Part shown: in pieces, positions 1 to 10,422 of the stretch
How positions within the stretch are numbered: the first letter of the stretch is position 1
Layout of the letters: each line of letters starts with the position of its first letter
DNA from: an uncultured Alphaproteobacteria bacterium
GTDB lineage: Bacteria; Pseudomonadota; Alphaproteobacteria; Micropepsales; Micropepsaceae
Direction of reading: 5' to 3'
Assembly: GCA_903862715.1 (NCBI GenBank)
Contig: CAIOYY010000088.1
Coordinates: 1-64,000 of the forward strand
DNA: 64,000 bases
Notes under the pieces: model-generated
Told to the model about the DNA's origin: nothing
Database searches by the model: none
The model's input: the letters and a program-made list of their open reading frames with translations, nothing else
Program-made: the position numbers and the translations under genes

Positions 1-2
1 AT

Positions 3-1343
3 AATGAAATCGCCTCCAACTATACCGACGAAACCGCCGATGAAATGGCGCAGCTCCAGGATAAGATAGATTCCCAGAATCTCTGGGATCTCGACTCGCA
101 GGTCGAGATGGCAATGGACGCACTGCGCTGTCCCGATCCCGAAGCGCAGGTCGATAAACTTTCGGGCGGCGAGAAGCGCCGGGTGGCGCTGTGCAAATTG
201 CTGCTCGAAGCGCCCGATCTTCTACTGCTCGACGAACCGACCAACCATCTCGATGCTGAGTCTGTTGCGTGGCTCGAGCGTACCTTGCGTGAGTACAAGG
301 GCACGGTGGTACTGATCACCCATGACCGTTACTTCCTCGACAATGTAACGGGCTGGATTCTCGAACTCGACCGCGGTCACGGCATTCCGCATGAAGGCAA
401 TTATTCAACCTGGCTCGCGGCGCAGGAGAAGCGCCTGGAAACCGAAAGCGAGCAGGAAGAAGCGCGTTACAAATCGCTTGCCCGTGAAAGTGAATGGATC
501 AAATCCTCCGCGCGCGCGCGTCAGGCCAAATCCAAGGCGCGTATCGCGTCTTACGAAGAGATGCTCGCCAAGTCGCAGGAAGCGCGTCAGACCACAGCGC
601 AGATTACGATTCCCGCTGGCCCCCGTCTCGGCTCTGTCGTTGTCGAGGCCGAAAACATGGGCAAGGCCTATGGCGACCGTCTGCTTTTTGAGGATTTCAA
701 TTTCCGCCTGCCGCCCGGCGGCATTGTCGGCGTCATCGGGCCCAATGGCGCGGGCAAAACGACCTTATTCCGCATCATGACCGGACAGGAGACGCTCGAC
801 ACCGGCACGATGCGGATCGGCGAAACCGTCACCATGGGGTATGTCGACCAGTCGCGCGATTCCTTGAATCCGAATGCGACAGTGTGGGAGGAAATCTCGG
901 AAAAGAAGGACGTGATCGAACTCGGCAAACGCACCATGCCGAGCCGCGCTTATGTCGGCGCCTTCAATTTCAAGGGCGGCGATCAGCAGAAGAAAGTCGG
1001 TCAGCTCTCGGGCGGTGAACGCAACCGCGTCCATCTGGCGAAGATGCTGAAATCGGGCGCGAATCTTTTACTGCTCGACGAACCGACCAATGACCTCGAC
1101 GTGGAAACCCTGCGCGCGCTTGAAAATGCGCTCGAAGATTTTGCCGGCTGCGCGATGATCATCAGCCATGACCGCTGGTTTTTGGACCGCATCGCGACCC
1201 ACATCCTCGCTTTTGAGGGCGATTCCCATGTCGAGTGGTTCGAGGGCAATTATCAGGACTATGAGGCAGATCGTAAGCGCCGTTTTGGAATCGACGCGGA
1301 AACGCCGCACAAGATCAAATACAAGCGCTTCATGCGGGCCTGA
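3..1343 (+). CDS. ettA: EttA, ABC-F translational throttle ATPase (5' end outside window)
   Basis: EttA is a cytoplasmic ABC-F protein that binds the ribosomal E site and couples translation to ATP level. The frame is open from base 3, so the gene enters from the left; about 446 residues are visible, roughly 110 short of the E. coli length. The visible part begins just inside the first ABC domain: signature LSGGEKRR, Walker [13 protein letters not shown], the linker with many charged residues, then a full second ABC domain with Walker [10 protein letters not shown], signature LSGGERNR and Walker [13 protein letters not shown]. The C-terminus [10 protein letters not shown] matches EttA rather than Uup or YheS. 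It converges with mlaC, 32 bp away. Confidence 0.95.
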   Translation, partial: NEIASNYTDETADEMAQLQDKIDSQNLWDLDSQVEMAMDALRCPDPEAQVDKLSGGEKRRVALCKLLLEAPDLLLLDEPTNHLDAESVAWLERTLREYKGTVVLITHDRYFLDNVTGWILELDRGHGIPHEGNYSTWLAAQEKRLETESEQEEARYKSLARESEWIKSSARARQAKSKARIASYEEMLAKSQEARQTTAQITIPAGPRLGSVVVEAENMGKAYGDRLLFEDFNFRLPPGGIVGVIGPNGAGKTTLFRIMTGQETLDTGTMRIGETVTMGYVDQSRDSLNPNATVWEEISEKKDVIELGKRTMPSRAYVGAFNFKGGDQQKKVGQLSGGERNRVHLAKMLKSGANLLLLDEPTNDLDVETLRALENALEDFAGCAMIISHDRWFLDRIATHILAFEGDSHVEWFEGNYQDYEADRKRRFGIDAETPHKIKYKRFMRA

Positions 1344-1375
1344 ATGCTGCCCCGGAATGGGGAAATGGCAAACGC

Positions 1376-2065
1376 TTAGTTCGCCGCGCGCAATTGCTGC
1401 GCCTGCTGGCGGAGCGATGCCGACAGCGCCGGAACACTGCCATTGTTCTGCTGCAGGAACGAGGTGAAGTCTGCGCGCTGATTGATTGCAAGCCAGACGC
1501 CTTCGACCTGCATATCGGTGATGATCGGCGCGCCCTGCGCATCGTTGCGCACGCGGAACGCCGCGCGGATATTCGTGCCATTCGGATTGGCTGGATTCAC
1601 GACGACAGCATTCACGACCGAATCGTCAGGCCTGCCATCTTCGGAATCGACCACCCGCATCGTCTGGCCGGTATATTTGCCGAGGCGCACTTCATAGACC
1701 GTCACGGCATAGTCGGTGAACGCATCGACGAAATCGTTTACGTCCGCTTCGGACGCCCGATTCACATAAGGTCCGAGCGTGAAGGTGGCGATACGGCGAA
1801 TGTCGGTTAGCGACATCATGAAGGTGCGGAACTGGGCGCTGCGGTCGGCCGCGCTCAGCGTGGTGCTGTTGAGGATCTCATAGCCATCATCGATGGTCTT
1901 CTGGATGAAGGCTTCGGTTTCTGGAGAGGCCTTGACCGGCTGGGCCATGAAGGACACGCCGAGCATCATCGCGGCGGCGACCATCAGTGCGCACAGCACG
2001 CGAGGGACTCTGCGGATGGGGTGCGATGGGCGGAAGGCCAGATCGCGGCGATAGGTGGTCTTCAT
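1376..2065 (-). CDS. mlaC: MlaC/Ttg2D periplasmic phospholipid-binding protein
   Basis: MlaC shuttles phospholipids between the outer-membrane MlaA complex and the inner-membrane MlaFEDB ABC transporter. The protein of 229 residues has an N-terminal signal peptide (basic start, hydrophobic run LCALMVAAAMMLGVSF, cleavage near VKA-SP) and the conserved body with YEVRLGKYTGQ and an Asp-rich segment before it. The ATG at 2065 is chosen because GAGGA lies 7 nt upstream; an upstream in-frame start would add eight residues before the signal peptide. It follows mlaA on the same strand (127 bp gap). The transporter genes mlaFED are not in this window. Confidence 0.9.
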   Translation of the reverse strand: MKTTYRRDLAFRPSHPIRRVPRVLCALMVAAAMMLGVSFMAQPVKASPETEAFIQKTIDDGYEILNSTTLSAADRSAQFRTFMMSLTDIRRIATFTLGPYVNRASEADVNDFVDAFTDYAVTVYEVRLGKYTGQTMRVVDSEDGRPDDSVVNAVVVNPANPNGTNIRAAFRVRNDAQGAPIITDMQVEGVWLAINQRADFTSFLQQNNGSVPALSASLRQQAQQLRAAN

Positions 2066-2192
2066 GGGAAATTCCTCGGCGGCAATCAAATATCGGCACT
2101 ATGGTCTGCACTTATGGCAACATAATGCTTAACGCCGGGTCTAAGCCTTCGTTCCCGCTCGCCGCTTTTGTAAGGGCAGGGGGTGGGATGGA

Positions 2193-2924
2193 TCAGAAAT
2201 CCGGCAATTCCTCGATTTCGGCCATACCATTATTGATTTCGTTCTCCCGCGATTGGCGGTAAAGGCTGCGCGCCGCGCCGTAGAAGTCGGCCGATGTCCG
2301 TTCAACGTCGTCCAGCGTTTCAATATTGCGCGAGCGCAGGTCAATAATGTCCACGCCGGCCCTCACATAAGGCACGTAAGATTCATCGCCCCATTGGACG
2401 TAGCTGAGCGGGTCGAAAATACTGTCGATTCCACGCCCCACGAGATCGCGCGGATTGGACGGACCGAGAAGGGGGATCATCAGGTAGGGCCCTTCCCCCA
2501 CACCCCAGACCGCCAAAGTCTGCCCGAAATCCTCGGAATGGCCCTCATAGCCCCATTCCTCCGCTACCTCGAAAAGGCCGCCAAGGCCGATGCCCGTGTT
2601 GACGATGGCCCGTACGAACGTGACCCCGGCGCGGTCCGCTTCGCCCTGAAGAATATCATTGGCGAAAATGACCGGCGATTTGAGATTGTTGAGGAAATTA
2701 CGGACCATGTCGCGCACTTCAACGGGCAGGACATCCCGGTAGGCGGTGGCGACGGGTTTCGCCACCGCGCGGTCGACCGCCAGCGTGACATCGAATACTA
2801 CGCGGTTCGCCCCCTCGAAGGGATCATTATTGTCCTCGGCAAAGCCGTCTGCGCCCATCGTCGCGCAGCCCGCGAGCAGAAGCCCGGCCAGAAGAATCAC
2901 CCCGACATTCCGTTTTGTATGCAT
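2193..2924 (-). CDS. mlaA: MlaA/VacJ outer-membrane lipoprotein
   Basis: MlaA removes phospholipids from the outer leaflet of the outer membrane and passes them to MlaC. The N-terminus is a lipoprotein signal (LLLAGLLLAGC, lipidated Cys near residue 20), followed by the family body: DPFEGANRVVF, FLNNLKSPVIFANDILQGE, GEDFGQTLAVWGVGEGPYL-like segments and LLGPSNPRDLVG. A GTG at 2927 directly precedes the chosen ATG and has the better AGGA spacing, so the protein may be one residue longer. It heads an mlaA-mlaC unit and is divergent from the sahR-metF-metH operon. Confidence 0.92.
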   Translation of the reverse strand: MHTKRNVGVILLAGLLLAGCATMGADGFAEDNNDPFEGANRVVFDVTLAVDRAVAKPVATAYRDVLPVEVRDMVRNFLNNLKSPVIFANDILQGEADRAGVTFVRAIVNTGIGLGGLFEVAEEWGYEGHSEDFGQTLAVWGVGEGPYLMIPLLGPSNPRDLVGRGIDSIFDPLSYVQWGDESYVPYVRAGVDIIDLRSRNIETLDDVERTSADFYGAARSLYRQSRENEINNGMAEIEELPDF

Positions 2925-3117
2925 CACCGAATTGTCCTGCGGCCCATTCCGGCCTTCAGGCGCTACCCCTCAAACTCGCGGATAAATCGAATACGTTCCA
3001 AATCGCTTCGCAGGTGTAATTTAGCACATTCCTCCCGCGGGAAAGTGTCCGGGATATTGCGACGTCCAAGCTCCCTGCCAATAGCTTGGTTCCGGAATAA
3101 CTGTGCGGAGATTGCAT

Positions 3118-3145
3118 AATTATATAAAGATATGTTTATATTATT
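3118..3145. promoter_or_regulatory. 28-bp palindrome, candidate SahR operator
   Basis: The arms AATTATATAAA and TTTATATTATT surround a GATATG centre; only two of fourteen symmetric pairs fail (3121/3142 and 3129/3134). It is the most AT-rich patch in the divergent region between mlaA and the ArsR-methyltransferase gene and lies 58 bp before that gene's start. Position and symmetry fit autoregulation by the ArsR-family dimer; binding is inferred. Confidence 0.7.
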
Positions 3146-3202
3146 GCCCTAGGTTGAGGTGGGCTGCGGTCCCAGCTTGGCTTGGCCAGATGGACGGACG
3201 GA

Positions 3203-4201
3203 ATGGCGAAGGACACGGAATATCTGGTCGGTATGCTGCGCGCGGCCGGGGACATCACCCGGCTGCGCCTGCTCCTTTTGTTGCTCGAAGCCGAACTTAC
3301 GGTCAGCGAGCTCACCCAGATTCTGGGCCAGAGTCAGCCCCGGGTCAGCCGCCATCTCAAACTTCTGGGCGAGGCCGGGCTCCTCGATCGTTTCAAGGAA
3401 GGTACCTGGGTGTTCTACCGGGCGAATGACCGGCAGGAGGCGGGGGTGCTGTCCCGCGCGCTGGCCTCCCTGTCGGATCTCGCCGGTGACCCCCTACTGG
3501 CGTCCGACCGCCGTCGTCTTTCGGAAGTGCGCGAGGCGCGCGCGGGCGAGGCTTCGGCTTATTTCAAAGCCAATGCGCCTGATTGGGAGCGCCTGCGCTC
3601 GCTGCATGTGCCCGAACGCGACGTCGAAAATGCGATCCTGAAATTGCTGGGTCAGGGCGAAATGGAATCGGTGCTTGATGCAGGCACCGGCACCGGGCGC
3701 ATGCTCGAACTTCTTGCACCCCACATCGTGCGCGGCGTCGGCATCGACGCCAGTCCTGAAATGCTCAGCATTGCGCGCGACCGTCTTGCCAAATGGGGTC
3801 CGCGCTGTCAGGTCCGCCTCGGCGATGTCTATCGCCTTCCCTTTATCGAAAAGAGTTTCGACGCTGTGCTGTTTCATCAGGTTCTGCATTATCTCGACGA
3901 TCCGGCGGCGGCGCTGCGCGAAGCCCTGCGCGTGCTGCGTCCCGGCGGCCGCGTGCTCATTGCCGATTTCGCACCGCATGAACTGGAATTTTTGCGCACC
4001 GAACACGCCCATCGCCGCCTCGGTTTTTCCGAGCGTGAGGTCGCGGGGTGGTTCGCATCCGCGGGCCTGACGCTCCTCGCGCAGGAAGCGCTTGCCCCCA
4101 GCGGCGGCAACGAGAAACTGACCGTCATGGTCTGGCTGGCCCAGGCGCCGGGCGAAGCCCAGTCGGGTACCGGCGCTGGTAAAGTGGGAGAAGCCGCATG
4201 A
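3203..4201 (+). CDS. sahR: ArsR-family repressor fused to SAM-dependent methyltransferase domain (SahR type)
   Basis: An N-terminal ArsR winged-helix domain (about residues 1-90, recognition region ILGQSQPRVSRHLKLL) is fused to a class I methyltransferase domain with the SAM-binding motif VLDAGTGTGRM and GVGIDASPEML. Proteins of this architecture include SahR, which senses S-adenosylhomocysteine and controls methionine-cycle genes. No metal-binding Cys motif of ArsR/SmtB sensors is evident in the HTH. Here the gene overlaps metF (ATGA) and is coupled to metH, strongly supporting the SahR role. The ATG at 3203 sits behind GGACGGA; a TTG at 3182 would add seven residues. A palindrome upstream is the likely operator. 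Whether the second domain retains methyltransferase activity is not known. Confidence 0.85.
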   Translation: MAKDTEYLVGMLRAAGDITRLRLLLLLLEAELTVSELTQILGQSQPRVSRHLKLLGEAGLLDRFKEGTWVFYRANDRQEAGVLSRALASLSDLAGDPLLASDRRRLSEVREARAGEASAYFKANAPDWERLRSLHVPERDVENAILKLLGQGEMESVLDAGTGTGRMLELLAPHIVRGVGIDASPEMLSIARDRLAKWGPRCQVRLGDVYRLPFIEKSFDAVLFHQVLHYLDDPAAALREALRVLRPGGRVLIADFAPHELEFLRTEHAHRRLGFSEREVAGWFASAGLTLLAQEALAPSGGNEKLTVMVWLAQAPGEAQSGTGAGKVGEAA

Positions 4202-5091
4202 GCGACAATCCCTTCGCGGCGTCAGACGACAAGGTCGAGGTCTCGTTCGAATTTTTTCCGCCCAAGACGCCGGAAATGGAATTGCAACTGTGGAGCGCTA
4301 TCGAGCGCCTCGCGCCGCTCCAACCGGCGTTTGTGTCGGTGACCTATGGCGCGGGCGGCTCCACGCGCGGACGCACCCATGCCACCGTCAAGCGTATCGT
4401 CGATGAAACCGGCCTGAAACCTGCCGCGCATCTCACCTGTGTCGGGGCCACGCATGATGAAGTCGACAGCGTAATCCGTGATTACTGGGCGGCGGGCGTG
4501 CGCCATGTCGTTGCGCTTCGCGGCGATATGCCCGAACCCGATGCCGCCTATCGCGCCCACCCTCAGGGTTATCAGTCGACTGCTGAGCTCGTAGCGGGCA
4601 TTCGCGCGATTGCCGATTTTGAAGTCAGCGTCGGCGCTTATCCGGAGAAGCATCCCGATTCCGCGTCGCTTGATGCGGACATCGCGCTTCTCAAAAAGAA
4701 GGTCGATAGCGGCGCAACCCGCGCGATTACGCAATTCGTTTTTGACAATGACGCGATACCGCGTTTCCGCGACCGAGTGCTGAAAGCGGGAATCGATGTT
4801 CCCATCGTACCGGGCCTGATGCCGACGACCAATTTCAAGGGTATTCGCCGCATGGCCGAACGCTGCGGCGCGAGCGTGCCGTCCTGGCTTGCCGGACTCT
4901 ATGAGGGGCTTGATGACGATCTTGCGAGCCGCAAACTGATTGCGGGCGCGGTTCTCGCAGAACAGGTGCGTGTGCTGCGCGCCGAGGGCTTCTCGCAATT
5001 TCACTTTTACACCTTAAATCAGTCGGAACTCACTTTTGCCGTCTGTAATCTGCTGGGCATCAAACCCGTGAAAGAGTTGGTTAGCGTATGA
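4198..5091 (+). CDS. metF: 5,10-methylenetetrahydrofolate reductase MetF
   Basis: MetF reduces 5,10-methylene-THF to 5-methyl-THF with FAD, supplying the methyl group for MetH. The 297-residue protein has the family markers [21 protein letters not shown], the folate/flavin barrel segments HLTCVG and ALRGDMP, and ITQFVFDN. Length equals the bacterial family norm. Both ends overlap neighbours by 4 bp (sahR stop, metH start), so translation is probably coupled. Confidence 0.96.
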   Translation: MSDNPFAASDDKVEVSFEFFPPKTPEMELQLWSAIERLAPLQPAFVSVTYGAGGSTRGRTHATVKRIVDETGLKPAAHLTCVGATHDEVDSVIRDYWAAGVRHVVALRGDMPEPDAAYRAHPQGYQSTAELVAGIRAIADFEVSVGAYPEKHPDSASLDADIALLKKKVDSGATRAITQFVFDNDAIPRFRDRVLKAGIDVPIVPGLMPTTNFKGIRRMAERCGASVPSWLAGLYEGLDDDLASRKLIAGAVLAEQVRVLRAEGFSQFHFYTLNQSELTFAVCNLLGIKPVKELVSV

Positions 5092-8000
5092 CGACGCGCA
5101 AGGAACGTCTCGAATGGCTGCATAGAACCGCGCGCGAACGCATTCTCGTGCTCGACGGCTCATGGGGCGTGATGATCCAGGGTTATGGACTCACCGAAAA
5201 GGATTTTCGGGGGACGCGGTTTCCTGATCACCCGTCCGATCTGAAGGGCAATAACGATCTTCTGGTGCTGACACGCCCCGATATCATTCGTGAAATCGGT
5301 AATGCCTATATTGAGGCCGGCGCCGATATCATCGAAACCAACACGTTCAATTCGACCACGATCAGCCAGGCCGATTACGGCCTCGAACATCTGGTCGTTG
5401 AACTGAACGAGGAAGCGGCGAAACTTGCCCGCGCGATCTGCGATGCCGCGTCGACCCCGGAGCGGCCCCGTCTCGTCGCGGGTGTTCTCGGCCCCACCAA
5501 TCGCACCGCATCGCTGTCACCCGATGTCAACGACCCGTCCTATCGCAATGTCTCCTACGACGCGCTGCGCGAGACCTATCGCGAAGCCACGCTGGCGCTG
5601 ATTCGTGGCGGCGCCGACATCATCATGATCGAGACGATCTTCGACGTGCTGAACGCGAAGGCGGCCATCTACGCCATTGAGGAAGCGTTCGAGATCTGCG
5701 GCGAGACCCTGCCCGTGTGGATTTCCGGCACGATCACCGATCTGTCGGGCCGTACGCTGACCGGACAGACGGTCGAAGCGTTTTGGCATTCCATGCGCCA
5801 TGTCAGCCCCTTCGCCATCGGGCTGAACTGCGCGCTCGGACCGAAAGAGCTTCGCCCCTACATCGCCGACCTCGCCAATGCGGCCGATACGTTGGTCAGC
5901 GCCCATCCTAATGCGGGTCTGCCCAACGCCTTTGGCGGCTATGATGAGACCCCGGAATCCATGGCCGCCTATGCGAAGGAATTCGCGCAAAGCGGGCTCG
6001 TCAATATTATCGGCGGCTGCTGCGGCACGCGCCCGGAACACATCCGCGCCATGGCGAAGGCGGTCGCCGGCATCGTTCCGCGCAAGCCCACCGAAAAACC
6101 GCGTTATCTTCGCCTGTCGGGGTTGGAGCCGTTCACGCTTACGCCGGAGACGAATTTCGTCAATGTCGGCGAACGCACCAACATCACGGGCTCGGCGCGA
6201 TTTCGCAAACTGATCAAGAACGGCGATTACGAAGCGGCGCTGGAAGTTGCCAAGCAGCAGGTCGAAAGCGGCGCACAGATTATCGACGTCAATATGGACG
6301 AAGGTCTGATTGATTCCGAAGCGGCCATGACGCGTTTCCTCAATCTGATCGCGGTTGAACCGGACATTGCGCGCGTTCCGGTCATGATCGATTCCTCCAA
6401 ATGGAGCGTGATCGAGGCAGGCCTGAAATGCGTACAGGGCAAACCTATCGTCAATTCCATCAGCCTGAAGGAAGGCGAGGACGCCTTCATCGCTTCGGCA
6501 AAGAAGGTGCTTCGCTACGGCGCGGCCGTGGTCGTGATGGCGTTCGACGAAACCGGGCAGGCCGATACGGCCGAGCGCAAATTCGATATCTGCCGCCGGG
6601 CCTATGACATATTGGTCGACCGGGTGGGCTTTCCCCCAGAAGACATCATTTTCGATCCGAATATTTTCGCGGTGGCGACCGGTATCGAAGAACACAATGA
6701 TTATGGCCGTGCCTTTCTGGATGCGACGGGGCGCATAAGGCAGGCTTTGCCTTACGCCCATATCTCCGGCGGCGTGTCGAACTTTTCCTTCTCGTTCCGC
6801 GGCAATGATGCGGTGCGCGAAGCCATGCATTCGGTGTTCCTGTATCACGCGATCCAGTCCGGAATGGACATGGGCATCGTCAATGCCGGTGCGCTGGTCG
6901 TCTATGAAGACATTCCGCTGGAACTCCGCGACGCCATCGAGGACGTGCTGCTCAATCGCCGCGCCGACGCCACCGAGCGCTTGCTCGAACTCGCGCAGAA
7001 GTACCGCAAGGATGGCGGCGCGGTCGAAGAACAGACGCTTGCATGGCGTCAGGAATCCGTCGAATCGCGTCTCTCTTATGCGCTCGTTCACGGCATCGCC
7101 GATTTCGTCACCGAAGACGTCGAAGAGGCGCGGCTGCAGGCAAAACGTCCGCTTGATGTCATTGAAGGTCCGCTGATGGCGGGCATGAGTATCGTCGGGG
7201 ATCTGTTCGGCGCCGGGAAAATGTTTCTGCCGCAGGTCGTGAAGTCAGCGCGCGTCATGAAAAAGGGTGTCGCGCATCTGCTGCCTTTCATGGAGGCGGA
7301 GAAGGAAGCGGGCGGGCGGCGCGAGGCGGCGGGTACGATCGTCATGGCGACCGTCAAGGGCGACGTGCATGACATCGGCAAAAACATTGTCGGTGTCGTA
7401 CTGCAATGCAACGGCTACGAAGTCGAAGATCTCGGCGTCATGGTCCCGGTATCGCGCATACTGGAAGTTGCGCGGGAAAAGAAGGCCGATGTCATCGGAC
7501 TTTCCGGGCTCATTACGCCGTCGCTCGACGAGATGTCCCATGTCGCCGCCGAAATGGAGCGAGAAGGATTCAACATTCCGCTGCTGATCGGTGGGGCGAC
7601 GACCTCGCGCGTCCACACGGCGGTGAAAATTCACCCCAATTACAAACGTGGCCAGACCGTCTATGTGACCGATGCCTCGCGGGCGGTCGGTGTTGTGTCG
7701 GCGCTTCTCAGCCGCGACACGAAAGACACCTATATCAGCGACATCAAGGAAGAATATCGCAAGATCGCGGAAACTCACGCCAATACCAAAAGCGGGCAGC
7801 GCCATGTCAGCCTCGGTCAGGCACGTGAAAACCGCTTCGTACCGGATTTTTCGTCCTATGTACCGCCGAAACCGCGCTTCCTTGGATTGCAGACATTCGA
7901 TCATTACGATCTTGGCGAGCTTGCCGAATTCATCGACTGGGGTCCGTTCTTTCAGGCCTGGGAAATGAGGGGCCCTTTCCCCGATATTCTGAACGATCCC

Positions 8001-8801
8001 CATGCGGGACCGGCGGCGCGTGCGCTGTTCGATGATGCGAAGGCGATGCTGAAAAGGATTGTCGATGAGAAATGGCTGACCGCGCGTGGCGTGATCGGCT
8101 TCTGGCCCGCTGCGTCCCGCAATGAGGATATTATTCTCTATACGGATGAAAGCCGCACCGCGGAATTGGCGACGCTTCACACGCTGCGCCAGCAGATGGC
8201 CCGTGACCGCAGCCGGTCCAATCTCGCGCTGGCCGATTTCGTGGCGCCTCAAACAAGTGGCGTGCCCGATTATGTCGGCGGCTTTGCCGTCACCACCGGC
8301 ATCGGCGAGGAAGCGATTGCCGAACGCTTCAAGGCCGACAAGGATGATTACAGCGCCATTCTTCTGTCGGCGCTGGCCGACCGTCTGGCGGAAGCCTTCG
8401 CCGAGCGCCTGCATCAGCGCGTGCGGCAGGATTATTGGGGCTATGCACCGGACGAGGCGCTTACAAATAACGAGCTGATCGCGGAGACCTATCGCGGCAT
8501 ACGCCCCGCGCCCGGTTATCCGGCGCAACCCGATCACACCGAGAAGGGCACGTTGTTCTCGCTTCTGGACGGTCAGAAAAATGCCGGGATCAAGCTCACC
8601 GAGAGCTACGCCATGTGGCCGGGCTCTGCCGTTTCGGGGCTGTATTTCAGCCATCCCGAGTCGCGTTATTTCGGCATAGGCAAGATCGAGCGCGATCAGG
8701 TGGTGGATTACGCGCGGCGCAAGGGCTGGACCATCGAGACCGCCGAACGCTGGCTGGCGCCTATCCTCAATTATGATCCGAGGACGAGCGAGGCGGCTTG
8801 A
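5088..8801 (+). CDS. metH: Cobalamin-dependent methionine synthase MetH (full length)
   Basis: MetH transfers a methyl group from 5-methyl-THF to homocysteine through B12. All four modules are present in 1,237 residues: the homocysteine domain with zinc ligands C248 (LNCALGP) and C311/C312 (GGCCGT); the pterin domain ([14 protein letters not shown], about 358-372, through about 640); the cobalamin domain with GDVHDIGKN, lower ligand H761; and the C-terminal AdoMet reactivation domain (about 900-1,237, including [19 protein letters not shown]). It is a single polypeptide, unlike the split MetH of some alphaproteobacteria. It is the last gene of the sahR-metF-metH operon. Confidence 0.97.
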   Translation: MTTRKERLEWLHRTARERILVLDGSWGVMIQGYGLTEKDFRGTRFPDHPSDLKGNNDLLVLTRPDIIREIGNAYIEAGADIIETNTFNSTTISQADYGLEHLVVELNEEAAKLARAICDAASTPERPRLVAGVLGPTNRTASLSPDVNDPSYRNVSYDALRETYREATLALIRGGADIIMIETIFDVLNAKAAIYAIEEAFEICGETLPVWISGTITDLSGRTLTGQTVEAFWHSMRHVSPFAIGLNCALGPKELRPYIADLANAADTLVSAHPNAGLPNAFGGYDETPESMAAYAKEFAQSGLVNIIGGCCGTRPEHIRAMAKAVAGIVPRKPTEKPRYLRLSGLEPFTLTPETNFVNVGERTNITGSARFRKLIKNGDYEAALEVAKQQVESGAQIIDVNMDEGLIDSEAAMTRFLNLIAVEPDIARVPVMIDSSKWSVIEAGLKCVQGKPIVNSISLKEGEDAFIASAKKVLRYGAAVVVMAFDETGQADTAERKFDICRRAYDILVDRVGFPPEDIIFDPNIFAVATGIEEHNDYGRAFLDATGRIRQALPYAHISGGVSNFSFSFRGNDAVREAMHSVFLYHAIQSGMDMGIVNAGALVVYEDIPLELRDAIEDVLLNRRADATERLLELAQKYRKDGGAVEEQTLAWRQESVESRLSYALVHGIADFVTEDVEEARLQAKRPLDVIEGPLMAGMSIVGDLFGAGKMFLPQVVKSARVMKKGVAHLLPFMEAEKEAGGRREAAGTIVMATVKGDVHDIGKNIVGVVLQCNGYEVEDLGVMVPVSRILEVAREKKADVIGLSGLITPSLDEMSHVAAEMEREGFNIPLLIGGATTSRVHTAVKIHPNYKRGQTVYVTDASRAVGVVSALLSRDTKDTYISDIKEEYRKIAETHANTKSGQRHVSLGQARENRFVPDFSSYVPPKPRFLGLQTFDHYDLGELAEFIDWGPFFQAWEMRGPFPDILNDPHAGPAARALFDDAKAMLKRIVDEKWLTARGVIGFWPAASRNEDIILYTDESRTAELATLHTLRQQMARDRSRSNLALADFVAPQTSGVPDYVGGFAVTTGIGEEAIAERFKADKDDYSAILLSALADRLAEAFAERLHQRVRQDYWGYAPDEALTNNELIAETYRGIRPAPGYPAQPDHTEKGTLFSLLDGQKNAGIKLTESYAMWPGSAVSGLYFSHPESRYFGIGKIERDQVVDYARRKGWTIETAERWLAPILNYDPRTSEAA

Positions 8802-9002
8802 GTTTCGCGGGCCGCATTCAACGAAGTGTTTATCGTACCTCCCCCAAATGCGGGGCCAGAACCATATAAAGGGCAGAGAGACCGGTCATGCGGCTCTCGC
8901 GCGGCGCGCGGCGGCGGACTACTATGCTTGATGCGGCAAAAGCCGTAACGGCATCCGCGACATGCCCGGCCCCCTCAGGGCCGCGAGTTCAGGTAGGAAA
9001 TA

Positions 9003-10043
9003 ATGAGTTCTTCGCGCGCGCTGAAATCTCTTTCCGCTGCCTTGGCGGCTGGCCTTGCGGCGTGTCTCGGGTCGGCCCCGGCCTTTGCGCAATCGGTCGC
9101 GGAATTTTATCGCGGCAAGGACCTCACCGTTTATATCGGCACCGCGCCGGGCGGGGGCTATGACAATTATGGCCGCCTCGTCGCGCGCCATATCAGCAAA
9201 CATCTTCCGGGCAATCCCACCCTCGTGCCGGTGAATATGGAAGGCGCAGGAAGCCTGAAGCTCGCCAACTGGCTTTATAACGCTGCGCCGCGCGATGGCA
9301 CTGCCATTGCGGTCCTCAATCGCGGCACAGCCTTCGAACCTTTGATTGGGCTTCGTGAACTCACCCGTTTCGATGCCACGCAATTCAAATGGATCGGAAC
9401 GCCGACCAACGACATGAGCGTTTGCGTCGCCTGGACGGCATCGGGCCTCGATCATTTCAATGATCTGTTTGAGCGCCCGCTTTATGTAGGGTCCACCGGC
9501 GGCGGCTCTGGCACGGACGTGTTCCCCAAAATCATCAACGGTACGCTCGGCACGCAGATGCGGATTGTCAGCGGCTATCCCGGCGGCAACGATATCGATT
9601 TTGCGATGGAGCGCGGCGAGGTCGATGGCCGCTGCAGCTGGTCGTGGTCAAGCATTCTTTCCGGCAAGAAGGAATGGCTCGATCAGGGGCTTATCACCCC
9701 GTTCCTACAGCTTTCGCTGGAGCACAATCCCGACCTGCCGAATGTCCCGAACATCATGGATCTGGCGCAGAATGAAGAACAGCTTCAGATTTTCCGCCTG
9801 ATGTTCGCCCGGGAAACGCTCGGCTATCCTTTCCTGGCGCCGCCGGGCATCCCGTCCGACCGCCTCGCTGCGCTGCGTGAAGGCTTCCGGGCGACCATGC
9901 ACGATCCCGACTTCGTCAGCGAAGTCGAACGTTCGCGCCTCACCGTCGATCCAGTCTATGGCGAAGAAATTCAGGAATTGGTCGTCGAGCTTTATGACAC
10001 CCCGGAAACGGTCATAGAAAAAACACGCGCGCTGTTAAGATAG
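9003..10043 (+). CDS. TctC/Bug-type periplasmic substrate-binding protein
   Basis: The 346-residue protein starts with a signal peptide (hydrophobic core to APAFA, cleavage before QSVAEF) and shows the tripartite tricarboxylate transporter receptor pattern: YIGTAPGGGYDNYGRL, near-invariant GAGSLKLANWLY, and AAPRDGTAIAVLNRG. Such proteins bind small carboxylates or related ligands and pass them to TctAB permeases. No tctA or tctB is in the window, so it is an orphan receptor or works with a distant permease; the ligand cannot be read from sequence. A small membrane-protein gene follows 25 bp downstream, but it does not resemble TctB clearly. Confidence 0.8.
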   Translation: MSSSRALKSLSAALAAGLAACLGSAPAFAQSVAEFYRGKDLTVYIGTAPGGGYDNYGRLVARHISKHLPGNPTLVPVNMEGAGSLKLANWLYNAAPRDGTAIAVLNRGTAFEPLIGLRELTRFDATQFKWIGTPTNDMSVCVAWTASGLDHFNDLFERPLYVGSTGGGSGTDVFPKIINGTLGTQMRIVSGYPGGNDIDFAMERGEVDGRCSWSWSSILSGKKEWLDQGLITPFLQLSLEHNPDLPNVPNIMDLAQNEEQLQIFRLMFARETLGYPFLAPPGIPSDRLAALREGFRATMHDPDFVSEVERSRLTVDPVYGEEIQELVVELYDTPETVIEKTRALLR

Positions 10044-10068
10044 CGATTGCAACCCACTGCCTGCCCCC

Positions 10069-10422
10069 ATGGAAACCACCTTGCGCGAAATCCTCGATGA
10101 TTCCCTCCGCTACTGGGAGCGGGGCCGACTTCTATATAATGCCGTGCTCACCGCCGTCGTCCTGTTCTGGCTGGTGATGGCCTGGCCTGGCATGCCGTCG
10201 GCCTGGCTTGCCCCGCTTGCGGGCGCGCTCTTCCTGCTCGCCATTATCGCAAATGTTTTTTACTGCGCGGCCTATATCGCCGATCTTCCGCTGCAATATT
10301 CCTCTTATCGTGGGGTCTGGCGGCGGTGGCGCTGGGTATTGTGGGTGGTAGGCACGCTTATTGCGGTGCTGCTCGCCAATTTCTGGGTCGCCGCTGAGAT
10401 TTTTCCCACTGACGATTTCTGA
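10069..10422 (+). CDS. Small hypothetical membrane protein
   Basis: I do not recognise this 117-residue protein. It has an amphipathic start (METTLREILDDSLRYWERGR), then three or four hydrophobic segments: about residues 24-38, 43-63 and 90-107, with a basic RRWRW patch before the last. It follows the TctC-type gene in the same direction after 25 bp and may share its transcript. No Shine-Dalgarno of note precedes the ATG. It ends exactly where the opposing SGNH hydrolase gene ends (adjacent stop codons). Confidence 0.65.
   Translation: METTLREILDDSLRYWERGRLLYNAVLTAVVLFWLVMAWPGMPSAWLAPLAGALFLLAIIANVFYCAAYIADLPLQYSSYRGVWRRWRWVLWVVGTLIAVLLANFWVAAEIFPTDDF

Noticed and set aside
3000-3202. SAM or SAH riboswitch before the methionine operon
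   Set aside because: The region is AT-rich with a DNA palindrome and shows no riboswitch core; regulation by the adjacent ArsR-type protein explains it better.
5517-8654. Long open frames on the minus strand opposite metH (5517-7091 and 7245-8654)
   Set aside because: They mirror the codon structure of a certain gene in GC-rich DNA, have no ribosome-binding sites and show no recognisable domain.
8967-8983. CGGCCC/GGGCCG hairpin upstream of the TctC-type gene
   Set aside because: No T-run, and it lies 20 bp before the start codon; not a convincing metH terminator. The rest of 8802-9002 shows nothing clear.
8888-9163. Plus-strand frame before the TctC-type gene
   Set aside because: Overlaps the signal peptide of the real gene in another frame and lacks features.
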